In this document: piece after piece, positions 37,695 through 46,750 of the stretch
Layout: each line of letters begins with the position of its first letter
Numbering within the stretch: the stretch's first letter is position 1
DNA from: Aureococcus anophagefferens
Taxonomy: Eukaryota; Sar; Pelagophyceae; Pelagomonadales; Pelagomonadaceae
Reading direction: 5' to 3'
Length of the DNA stretch: 64,000 nucleotides
NCBI RefSeq assembly: GCF_000186865.1
Contig: NW_008705567.1
Span: forward strand, 496,583-560,582
Notes under the pieces: generated by a model
Seen by the model: the letters and a program-made list of their open reading frames with translations, nothing else
What the model was told of the DNA's origin: nothing
Database searches by the model: none
Made by a program: the position numbers and the translations under genes

Positions 37695-40600
37695 TTAGCC
37701 CGCGTCCCAGAGCGGCGCGAGCTCCCGCCGCGCGGCCGCCGCGTCGCCCTTCATGAGCGCGAGGTACGCGGCCTTGCACCGCGCGCGCGCGGCCGCGGCG
37801 AGGTCGTCGCCGCCGCCGCGGGAGACCGCGGCGACGAGGTCCCGCGCGGCCGGCGGCAGCGCGCCGCGGACGCGCGCGGCGAGGTCCGGCGCGTCGGCGT
37901 CGTCGAGCGCGTCCTCGGCGCCGAGGAGCTCCCGCAACGCCCGCAGCTTCGACGCCGGGTCCGGGAACGCGGCGCTCCGGAGCAGCGCGGCCGCGTCGAG
38001 CGCCGCGAGCGCGCGGCCGCGCGCCGCGTCGCGCGCCCGGGACACCGGCGCGGTCCGCCGCTCGCGGTCGAAGCGCGAAATCGCCGCCGCCAGGTGCGCG
38101 AGGGCCTCGTCGGGCCGGCCCTTGGGCGCCGCCGCGGAGGCCGCGCGCGCCGCGAGGAACGACCCGAGCTGGTACCGGTGCGGCCCGGCCGCGGCGGGGT
38201 CGAGGTCCTCGGCCGCCGCGACGGCCGCGCGGAGCGGCGCCAGCACCGCTTCCTCGTCCCGGCGCAGCTTTTCTGTATCGCCTCTTTCGCCGCCGCCGTC
38301 GGCGAAGAGGCGCCGCCGCCGCGCGGTTCCCAAGAAGAGCCGCGTCGCCGCGAGTTCCGCGCACGCCGCGCGCCGGAGGCCGCCGCCGGCGTCGCCGAGG
38401 GCGTCGAGGGCGCCGCCGCAGTGGAAGGCCGCGGCCTCGAGGTGCCGCTCGTCGCCGTCGGCCGCGAAGCGCCGCTTCTCGTGCACCGCGACGTTGAGGC
38501 GAACGGACGCCTCCGCGGCCTCGCGACGGCGAGCCAGGCCCGCGCCCGGGCGCCGAGGGCGCCGTCGCCCGCCTCGTGGCCCGCCTTGGACGCCGCGCCG
38601 CCCACGTCGTTGCACGCGTCGCCGAGGCGTTTCGCGAGGGCCGCCGGCTCGGCGCCGCCGAGGCGCCGCGCGGCCGCGGCCGCGCGCGCGAGCGCGAGCG
38701 CGCGGCAGCAGGCGAGGTGCAGCAGCGGCGGCGCGGCGGCCGACGGCGACGGCGGCGGCGCCTTGGCCGCGGCCCGCAGGTCCGCGGCGTCGCGCGAAAA
38801 CCGCGGCTTGACCAACGCCGCGTCCGCGGCGGCCGCGGCCGCGAGGCCCGCGGCGAGCGCGAGCGCGTCCGGCGCGTGGAAGCAGCCCGGCGCCGCGCCG
38901 CCGAGGTCCGAGCCCTCGAAGGTCGGCGCGCGCCGCCGCGCGTCCGGCGACGTCTCGGGCGAGGACGCGCGCCGCGGGTGGAAGACGTCGTCGAGGTCCT
39001 TGAGCAGCGCGACGCAGTCCGGCGCGTGGGCGCCCCGCTCGCTCCACTCGAAGCGCCGCTTGTCGACGCCGCGCGCGAAGGCCGCGGCGAGGTGCCAGAC
39101 CGCGGCGGCGCGCGCGTCGCGGCCCGCGGCGTCGCCGCCGCCGCCGCCGCGCAGGCCCGTCGCGGCCCGCCGGAGCTCGTGCATGAGGTTCGACGGCTGG
39201 ACGCGCTCGAGGTGCGCCGCCGCCAGCGCGACGGCGCAGTCGACGGCCGCGGCGCTCAGGTCCTCGACGCGCCGCCTGTGTGGAAATCAACCAGTGGAAT
39301 GGACGCGTCCAGCAAAACTTCAAACCTCTCTATCTCGGTCAAATCGAAGTCGATTCGACTGATTTTTGGACGAATCGATTGCTCTCGTCGAGTTCTCGAA
39401 GCACAGCCGAAGAGCTTGCGTCGAAACTGTCGCATACGCTCACATTGAATTCGGGTTGAATATTTGAATTCCACACAGCGCGCCGCGAGATCGCCGCTTT
39501 CCCGAACTCGGACTTTTTTTCCGACGCCAGGCGCAGCGCGAAGGCGAGCGCGGCCTCGAAGCGGTCCCGCGCGCTCTCGAGGTCCGCGCTCGCGCAGGCG
39601 CGCAGCGCCTCGAAGGGCGCGGGCGCCCCGGCGCCGGCCGGCTCGGAGCCGAAGACCCGGGGCGCGGTCCACGGGTGGTCCGCGGCCCGCTGCGAGCCCC
39701 GCCAGCTCTTCGCGCCGTCGAGGAACGACGCGGCCTTCATCTCCTCGAGGGACGCGCGCATGGCGAGGTGGGGCTCGCCCTCGCTGTCCTCGATCTCCGC
39801 GAGCAGGTCCAGCGCCGTCGTCGCCAAACCCCGGAGCCGGCCGAGGAGCGACGACCGCGTCGCCGCGTCCAGATCCCCCCCCGCGCCGCCGTCGGCGCCG
39901 AGCCGCAGGTGCGCGCGCACGCGGTGGGCGAAGCGCGCGGAGAGCGTGGCCAGCAGCCACTTCCACTGCTTCTTCTTCGCGTCCGCGAGCGCCTGGGCGG
40001 GACAAGAGAGATTCGACGTCGCTTCAACGTGAGTGCTCCGAGCGCGCGCGTTCCGGCAAAAGCATCCACGCTTCGAGACCGTTCCGAGAGATGATCGCTC
40101 GTCCAAAAAGCAGCCGAAACGAGTGGAAAGCGGCCGAGATCGGAGCCTTTGAAGTTGGGAATTTCCCCGCCCCGGCGAGCGCGTCCAAGTCGTAGAGCCG
40201 CAGCCGCTCGTCGGACGCGTCCTTCGCCAACACGTACGTCGCGCCGTCGCGGTCGCAGTGGTCCGCGAGGAAGCGCAGCACGGCCGCGGCGTGGACCTCG
40301 ACGGACTTGGCGTCGAAGAGCGCGTGGTCGCCGCCGTCGGCGTCCGCGAAGGCCTTGGGGATCTCCGCGGTGTCGAGCACCTTGGCGCCGACGACGACCC
40401 CGAAGCGCTCGAGGCAGAGGGCGAGCTTGGGCACGCCGGCGATGACGTTCTCGAGCCAGCCGTCGAGCACGGCCCGCCGCCGCGAGCCGCGCTCGCCGAC
40501 GTCCTCCGCGCGGATCAGGCGCACGGCCGTGTCCGCGTCGAAGCGGCGGTCCACGAGCGCGTCGCTGCCCGAGAGCACGTCGGCGGCCCCGACGCGCCAT

Positions 40601-43600
40601 CGGCGCACGCGCGCGTAGTCGGGCCAGGGCCGCGCGGCGAGGAGGCCCGCGGGCGCCGCGGCCTCGTCGCCGTACGCGGGGCACAGCGCGGCGTCCGCGA
40701 GGGCCTCGACGGCGCGGGCCGCCTCCTCGGAGCGCCGCGCGCCCAGCGACTTCTGCGAGTCCGCGGCCGCGGCGACGATGGCGCGCAGCGCCGCGCGCGT
40801 CGACGGCGACGCGCCGCCCGGCTCGAACGCCGCGGCCGCGGCGTCGAGGAGCCGCGGCGGCTCGGCCTTGGCCTCCTCGACGCCGGCGTCCTCCGCGCGC
40901 AGGGCGTCGCGGAAGCCGCCGTCCTCGAGGCGCGCCGCGCGGCTCAGCGCCTCGCGGACGCGGCGCCGCCGCGACGACGGCTCCTCGCGCGCGTCGAGCG
41001 CCGCCGCCGCCGCGCCCGCGTCCGCGCCGTCGACGACGAGCGTCGAGCCCGCGCGGTGCACGGCGAGCGTCGCGCCGCCGCCGGCGAGCGGCAGCGCGAA
41101 GAGCGTCTGGAACGTCCGCGCGTCGCCGACGAACTGGGGCAGCGGCGCCGGCGCCAGGGCCAGCGGCGGGCCGTCGCCGGCGCGCGGGCTCTCGNNNNNN
41201 NNNNNNNNNNNNNNNNNNNNNNNNNNNNNNNNNNNNNNNNNNNNCACGGCGACGGCGGCGGCGCCTTGGCCGCGGCCCGCAGGTCCGCGGCGTCGCGCGA
41301 AAACCGCGGCTTGACCAACGCCGCGTCCGCGGCGGCCGCGGCCGCGAGGCCCGCGGCGAGCGCGAGCGCGTCCGGCGCGTGGAAGCAGCCCGGCGCCGCG
41401 CCGCCGAGGTCCGAGCCCTCGAAGGTCGGCGCGCGCCGCCGCGCGTCCGGCGACGTCTCGGGCGAGGACGCGCGCCGCGGGTGGAAGACGTCGTCGAGGT
41501 CCTTGAGCAGCGCGACGCAGTCCGGCGCGTGGGCGCCCCGCTCGCTCCACTCGAAGCGCCGCTTGTCGACGCCGCGCGCGAAGGCCGCGGCGAGGTGCCA
41601 GACCGCGGCGGCGCGCGCGTCGCGGCCCGCGGCGTCGCCGCCGCCGCCGCCGCGCAGGCCCGTCGCGGCCCGCCGGAGCTCGTGCATGAGGTTCGACGGC
41701 TGGACGCGCTCGAGGTGCGCCGCCGCCAGCGCGACGGCGCAGTCGACGGCCGCGGCGCTCAGGTCCTCGACGCGCCGCCTGTGTGGAAATCAACCAGTGG
41801 AATGGACGCGTCCAGCAAAACTTCAAACCTCTCTATCTCGGTCAAATCGAAGTCGATTCGACTGATTTTTGGACGAATCGATTGCTCTCGTCGAGTTCTC
41901 GAAGCACAGCCGAAGAGCTTGCGTCGAAACTGTCGCATACGATCACATTGAATTCGGGTTGAATATTTGAATTCCACACAGCGCGCCGCGAGATCGCCGC
42001 TTTCCCGAACTCGGACTTTTTTTCCGAGGCCAGGCGCAGCGCGAAGGCGAGCGCGGCCTCGAAGCGGTCCCGCGCGCTCTCGAGGTCCGCGCTCGCGCAG
42101 GCGCGCAGCGCCTCGAAGGGCGCGGGCGCCGCGGCGCCGGCCGGCTCGGAGCCGAAGACCCGGGGCGCGGTCCACGGGTGGTCCGCGGCCCGCTGCGAGC
42201 CCCGCCAGCTCTTCGCGCCGTCGAGGAACGACGCGGCCTTCATCTCCTCGAGGGACGCGCGCATGGCGAGGTGGGGCTCGCCCTCGCTGTCCTCGATCTC
42301 CGCGAGCAGGTCCAGCGCCGTCGTCGCCAAACCCCGGAGCCGGCCGAGGAGCGACGACCGCGTCGCCGCGTCCAGATCCCCCCCCGCGCCGCCGTCGGCG
42401 CCGAGCCGCAGGTGCGCGCGCACGCGGTGGGCGAAGCGCGCGGAGAGCGTGGCCAGCAGCCACTTCCACTGCTTCTTCTTCGCGTCCGCGAGCGCCTGGG
42501 CGGGACGAGAGAGATTCGACGTCGCTTCAACGTGAGTGCTCCGAGCGCGCGCGTTCCGGCAAAAGCATCCACGCTTCGAGACCGTTCCGAGAGATGATCG
42601 CTCGTCCAAAAAGCAGCCGAAACGAGTGGAAAGCGGCCGAGATCGGAGCCTTTGAAGTTGGGAATTTCCCCGCCCCGGCGAGCGCGTCCAAGTCGTAGAG
42701 CCGCAGCCGCTCGTCGGACGCGTCCTTCGCCAACACGTACGTCGCGCCGTCGCGGTCGCAGTGGTCCGCGAGGAAGCGCAGCACGGCCGCGGCGTGGACC
42801 TCGACGGACTTGGCGTCGAAGAGCGCGTGGTCGCCGCCGTCGGCGTCCGCGAAGGCCTTGGGGATCTCCGCGGTGTCGAGCACCTTGGCGCCGACGACGA
42901 CCCCGAAGCGCTCGAGGCAGAGGGCGAGCTTGGGCACGCCGGCGATGACGTTCTCGAGCCAGCCGTCGAGCACGGCCCGCCGCCGCGAGCCGCGCTCGCC
43001 GACGTCCTCCGCGCGGATCAGGCGCACGGCCGTGTCCGCGTCGAAGCGGCGGTCCACGAGCGCGTCGCTGCCCGAGAGCACGTCGGCGGCCCCGACGCGC
43101 CATCGGCGCACGCGCGCGTAGTCGGGCCAGGGCCGCGCGGCGAGGAGGCCCGCGGGCGCCGCGGCCTCGTCGCCGTACGCGGGGCACAGCGCGGCGTCCG
43201 CGAGGGCCTCGACGGCGCGGGCCGCCTCCTCGGAGCGCCGCGCGCCCAGCGACTTCTGCGAGTCCGCGGCCGCGGCGACGATGGCGCGCAGCGCCGCGCG
43301 CGTCGACGGCGACGCGCCGCCCGGCTCGAACGCCGCGGCCGCGGCGTCGAGGAGCCGCGGCGGCTCGGCCTTGGCCTCCTCGACGCCGGCGTCCTCCGCG
43401 CGCAGGGCGTCGCGGAAGCCGCCGTCCTCGAGGCGCGCCGCGCGGCTCAGCGCCTCGCGGACGCGGCGCCGCCGCGACGACGGCTCCTCGCGCGCGTCGA
43501 GCGCCGCCGCCGCCGCGCCCGCGTCCGCGCCGTCGACGACGAGCGTCGAGCCCGCGCGGTGCACGGCGAGCGTCGCGCCGCCGCCGGCGAGCGGCAGCGC

Positions 43601-43762
43601 GAAGAGCGTCTGGAACGTCCGCGCGTCGCCGACGAACTGGGGCAGCGGCGCCGGCGCCAGGGCCAGCGGCGGGCCGTCGCCGGCGCGCGGGCTCTCGAAG
43701 GACACGACGGCCTTGGACGACACGAGGTCGTCGCGCGCCGACCGCATCTGGAGCGCCGACAT
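37695..43762 (-). CDS. EDRF1: EDRF1 homologue, split by an assembly-level duplication
   Basis: Taken as one gene (43762 to the first copy's introns, then continuing in the second copy to 37695), the protein has the EDRF1 plan: N-terminal ATLAVHRAGSTLVVDGADAG, then RRAVLDGWLENVIAGVPKLA, VLDTAEIPKAFADADGG and YVLAKDASDERLRLYDLDAL, followed by TPR-like helices (EASVRLNVAVHEKRRFAADG, RALAALDAAALLRSA). EDRF1 proteins act in the nucleus; their biochemistry is poorly known. Two introners per copy (family B after YDLD, family A before RRVEDL). A one-base frameshift is probable near 38530 (RAWLA / RREAAEAS). The 2,453-bp repeat with a 50-N gap is discussed in findings; without it the gene is about 3.57 kb. 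Confidence 0.8.
39276..39478 (-). mobile_element. Introner, family A (203 bp), antisense (left copy)
   Basis: Exact duplication cgcgccgc at 39268-39275 and 39479-39486 (GCGGCGCG in gene sense). Intron 39276-39486, GC-AG, phase 2; joins ISR to RVEDLS. Confidence 0.93.
39993..40174 (-). mobile_element. Introner, family B (182 bp), sense (left copy)
   Basis: Exact duplication gcgagcgc at 39985-39992 and 40175-40182 (GCGCTCGC in gene sense). Intron 39993-40182, GC-AG, phase 0; joins YDLDA to LADAKKKQWKW. Shortened end reads TTTCCCCGCCCCG. Confidence 0.9.
41195..41244. other. Assembly gap (50 N)
   Basis: Placeholder gap exactly at the junction of the two copies of the EDRF1 segment. The sequence on the left corresponds to the far end of the right copy and vice versa. 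Confidence 1.
41779..41981 (-). mobile_element. Introner, family A (203 bp), antisense (right copy)
   Basis: Counterpart of 39276-39478 with one base difference (gatcacatt versus gctcacatt). Duplication cgcgccgc at 41771-41778 and 41982-41989. Confidence 0.92.
42496..42677 (-). mobile_element. Introner, family B (182 bp), sense (right copy)
   Basis: Counterpart of 39993-40174. Duplication gcgagcgc at 42488-42495 and 42678-42685. Confidence 0.9.
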
Positions 43763-43959
43763 CGCGAGCGGCTTTGGACGTCGTCGACGCTAGCCGAAGC
43801 CGTCGACGATGACCGATGCTCGATCGTTGCTCGAGATCTCCGAGCGCTTCAAGTTGATCTGCAACTTGAGGCCCTTGTGCACAGTTTGTGCACCGATGTG
43901 CGCTCCTCAAATGCGCATATAACTCCATGTCGCGCCGCATCGCTCGTCGGTGAAGCCGC

Positions 43960-45104
43960 ATGCGCCGCGCCGTGCGCCGCGGCGCCGCGCTCGCCGCGCT
44001 CGCCGTCGCCTGGCGCTTTGGCACCCTCACCCACGCCCTCGGCGGCAGCGAGTGCGTCGTCGACGCGCGCGGCGCCGTCGCCGCGCGGCGCCTGGACCTG
44101 GGCGCGCGCGCCTGGCTCGAGGCCGCGCCGCCGCGGCCCTACACGGTCCTGCGCTGCGGCCTCGGGCCGCGCGGGCCGTCGGCCGTCGCGTGGCCGCGCC
44201 ACCGCGCGCGCCTCGCCGCGGGCGCCGCGGCGCTCCACGGCGGCGCGGCGCCCGACGAGGCGGCGCTCGTCGCCGCCGTCGTCGGCGCCGCGCGGCCGCT
44301 CTACGCCGAGGGCGGCGCGGCGGCCGCGGCCGTGTGCGTCGCCGTCGCGCGCGACGGAAGCGTCGCCGCGCTCGCGGCGCCCGCGGCGCCGGCCCGGGCC
44401 GCGGCGAAGCGCGCGGCCGTCGACGCCACGGGGGCGTGCCGCCCGCGGCCGAACGTCAAGGACAGCGCCTGGTGCGCCACGCGGCGGCCCGCGGAGGCCG
44501 CGGCGCCGGGCTTCGACGAGGTCCTCCTGGCGGACGGCGACGCGCTGCTCGAGGGGCTCACGTCGAACCTGTTCGTCCTCGACGCCGCGGGCGCGACGCT
44601 CCGCACGGCGCCCGCGGCGCGGGTCCTGCCGGGCGTCGGCCGCCAGCTCGCGATGGCCGCGGCGGCCGGCGCCGGGGTTGAGGTCGTCTAGGAGGCGCCG
44701 GCCTGTGTGGAAATATTCAACTCGACTTCAATGCGAGCGATCGACGGATTGCGCCGGACTCTTCGGCTCTGCTTCGAGAACTCGACGAGAGCAATCGATC
44801 CGTCCAAAAATCAGCCGAATCGACGTCGATTTGACCGAGATAGAGAGTTCTGAAGTTTGGCCCCGACGTCCCAGCTCACTGGTTGATTTCCACACAGGCG
44901 CCGGCCCTCGGCGACCTCGGCGCGAGCGCGGGCGCCTTCCTCGCCAACGCCAACGGCTTCGCGCGCCTCCGCGAGGTCGTCGGAAAAGAAGGGGAAACGG
45001 TCCACGCGGCGGCCGACGGCGGCGCCGCGGTCGCCGCGGTCCTCGACGCCGCCGTGGCCCTGGCGGCGTCGCCGGCCTGGCGGACGGAGTGGGACTGGGA
45101 CTAA
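43960..45104 (+). CDS. Class IV (fold-type IV) PLP aminotransferase-like, in-frame stop at intron edge
   Basis: Two exons, 313 codons if read through. Motifs match plant D-amino-acid-aminotransferase/aminodeoxychorismate-lyase-like proteins: RPNVKDSAWCATRR (PLP-binding Lys in VKD), DEVLLADGDALLEGLTSNLF and RVLPGVGRQLAMAA (PLP phosphate loop). After the introner, APALGDLGASAGAFLANANG completes the fold. The N-terminal helix may be a leader. A TAG (44689-44691) lies one codon before the target duplication: GTC GTC TAG GAG. Related proteins have Glu here, so a GAG to TAG change is likely. Using the GT at 44683 as donor would remove the TAG and keep the frame (309 residues). The product could be methylation- or folate-related; substrate unknown. 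Confidence 0.65.
44703..44897 (+). mobile_element. Introner, family A (195 bp), antisense
   Basis: Exact duplication gcgccggc at 44695-44702 and 44898-44905. Intron 44695-44897, GC-AG, phase 0 (an upstream GT at 44683 is an alternative). Carries a third version of the end-proximal segment (CAGTGAGCTGGGACGTCGGG). Confidence 0.92.
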
Positions 45105-45275
45105 GGGCGGTGTCCCATGTGTGCGTCGCAGGCGGGCGTGCGCGCCGCGCGGCGGTTTTGAGGCTTGGTTTTCAGACACTGGCCTCGCCGACGCAGCCGC
45201 TGCGGCCTCGGGAGATCTCGAGCCGTCCTCGCCGTCAAAGCTGTGCGCCGTCGCGTCGCGCAGCGCCCGGAGTCC

Positions 45276-46382
45276 ATGTCGGAAGCAGGCAAGCCCGAGG
45301 GCCGCGGTCGCGGCAAGGCGTCCAAGGGCGAGGGCCGCGGCCGCGGCGGGCGCGGCGGGCGGGGCAAGGGCCGGGGCAAGGGCCGCGGGTCCGAGGGCAA
45401 GGGCGCCAAGGGCGGCGAGGCCAAGGCCGGCGACGGCGGCGACGACTTCGAGAAGCCGAAGCGGCGCCGCCCGAAGCGCGACAACGACGAGAACGCCGAC
45501 GCCAACGGGTCCGGCCCGGGCGCCTTCGCGACCGTCGCCGTCGGCAACCTGTCGTTCGAGACGAAGCGGTTCGACTTCAAGGAGCACGTCAAGGGCGCCG
45601 TGGCCGGCGGCTTCGGCCGCGTCGACGTCGCGACGCGCGCCGACGGCCGCAGCCTCGGCCGGGGCACCGTGACCTTCCGCGTCAAGGCCGACGCGGACGC
45701 GGCGGCGGCGAAATTGGACGGATCCGAGCTCGACGGCCGGAAGCTCAGCGCGCGGGTCCTGGGCCCCGGCGCCAGGGGCGGGCCGGCGCCCAAGGCCAAG
45801 GCGCCGCCCAAGGGCGAGGGCTCCGGGGCGAAGAAGCCCGAGGGGCCCCGCGGTGCGCCCGCGCCGCGCGCGGCGGCGCCCGCGGCCAAGGCCGCGGCGC
45901 CCAAGCCCGCGCCCAAGCCCGCGCCCGCGGCGCCCAAGGCCCCGACGATCCAGACCAAGGGGCCCATGGCCGGCAAGCCCACCTGGGCCTCCATGGCGCG
46001 CAAGGCCAACGCGCCGCCGCCGCCGCCGCCCGCGCCCGCGCCGCCGCCGCCCGCGCCGCCCGCGGCCGCGCCGCCGCCGCGCGCGGCCGCGCCCGCGCCC
46101 CGGGCGCCGCCCCAGCCCCGGGCGCCCGCGCCGCGCCGCGCGCCGCCCGCGCCCGCGCCCGCGCCGCCGCCGCAGCCCCGCGCGCCGCCGCCGCCGCAGC
46201 AGCGCGACCCGCGCCTCGACGTGCGCCGCGCGCCGCCGGCCGCGCCCGGCGGCTACAACCCCTTCGGCAAGCCCACGGTCTACGGCGGCCAGTCGAACCT
46301 CGGCCTCGTGCCCGAGAGCTACCTCAAGGAAACCAGCGACATCCCGCTCTCCGAGCTCGAGGGCGTCGTCTCCAAGCACTGA
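45276..46382 (+). CDS. RRM-type RNA-binding protein with RG-rich N-terminus
   Basis: 368 residues, no intron. The N-terminal 60 residues are a RG/KG-rich box (GRGRGGRGGRGKGRGKGR) of the kind that binds RNA and is arginine-methylated. One RRM follows: ATVAVGNLSFETKRFDF (RNP2-like VGNLSF), then LGRGTVTFRVKADADAAAAK (RNP1-like) and GSELDGRKLSARVL. The C-terminal 200 residues are Pro/Ala-rich low complexity, ending in a conserved-looking NPFGKPTVYGGQSNLGLVPE. Nucleolin-like or translation-initiation-like roles fit; precise function unknown. The second RRM usual for nucleolin is absent. Confidence 0.7.
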   Translation: MSEAGKPEGRGRGKASKGEGRGRGGRGGRGKGRGKGRGSEGKGAKGGEAKAGDGGDDFEKPKRRRPKRDNDENADANGSGPGAFATVAVGNLSFETKRFDFKEHVKGAVAGGFGRVDVATRADGRSLGRGTVTFRVKADADAAAAKLDGSELDGRKLSARVLGPGARGGPAPKAKAPPKGEGSGAKKPEGPRGAPAPRAAAPAAKAAAPKPAPKPAPAAPKAPTIQTKGPMAGKPTWASMARKANAPPPPPPAPAPPPPAPPAAAPPPRAAAPAPRAPPQPRAPAPRRAPPAPAPAPPPQPRAPPPPQQRDPRLDVRRAPPAAPGGYNPFGKPTVYGGQSNLGLVPESYLKETSDIPLSELEGVVSKH

Positions 46383-46730
46383 GCGCCGCGCGGAGCCCCC
46401 CACGTTTTTTGGGCGCTCCCCCTGCCGGGGGGCCCGCGCGCGCGAGCCGCCGGCGCTCACGAGTAAGATTAGCACGTCGCGGCGTCCGCGGCGCGGCCCG
46501 GGCTTTCAAAGGCTTTCGGGGCCCGGGCCCGGGACTAAAGCTTGGCCCCGAACGGGAGCATTGTCAACTTCATCAATTCATGCCGGGTTAATATTAACGA
46601 ACGGAAACAAAACGAAACTGCTGGCTGTGCACCATTGCCATCCATCCCATCGATGCCCACCGCGAGCAGCGCTGAACACTGAAACTGCTTAGGCTGTGCA
46701 CCACCGCCCGTTTTCATCCACCCACCACCG
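46383..46730 (+). other. Intergenic region with duplicated start segment and short uORF
   Basis: 348 bp. The first 150 bp is GC-rich with G/C runs; a low-GC stretch (gggttaatattaacgaacgg) follows. From 46614 to about 46750 there are two imperfect copies (period 67-69) of a segment containing gaaactgct, ggctgtgcacca and an ATGCCCA start. The upstream copy makes a 9-codon uORF (46653-46682). Confidence 0.7.
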
Positions 46731-46750
46731 ATGCCCATCCACCGCGAGCC
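46614..46750 (+). repeat. Imperfect tandem duplication across the start codon
   Basis: Units begin at about 46614 and 46681 and share gaaactgct, ggctgtgcacca and gatgccca...ccgcgag. The second unit contains the true ATG (46731), the first an upstream ATG (46653). Confidence 0.75.
46653..46682 (+). promoter_or_regulatory. Possible upstream ORF (9 codons)
   Basis: ATG CCC ACC GCG AGC ... CAC TGA encodes MPTASSAEH. It arises from duplication of the downstream start region and could reduce translation of the main frame if included in the mRNA. Confidence 0.4.

Larger units (their letters stand above)
38742..41194. repeat. Left copy of 2,453-bp near-identical duplication
   Basis: Matches 41245-43697 at a constant offset of 2,503 (2,453 plus 50 N). 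I noted four single-base differences: in the two family A introners, at 39518/42029 region, at 39634/42137 region and at the family B left end (gacaag versus gacgag). Consistent with two unmerged haplotype contigs. Confidence 0.9.
41245..43697. repeat. Right copy of 2,453-bp near-identical duplication
   Basis: Second copy of 38742-41194 in the same orientation. It carries the N-terminal half of EDRF1 connected to the real start at 43762; the left copy carries the connection to the real C-terminus. Confidence 0.9.

Noticed and set aside
38742..43697. Two separate EDRF1 paralogues
   Set aside because: Neither copy has both ends of the gene, and a fixed-size N gap sits precisely at the joint.
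42761..46591. A 1,276-codon plus-strand open frame
   Set aside because: It is Arg/Ala/Gly-rich antisense shadow of EDRF1 and neighbouring genes, runs through an introner and the duplicated segment, and is explained by the GC-rich composition. Similar long shadows at 11070-13886 and 16081-18192 were dropped for the same reason.
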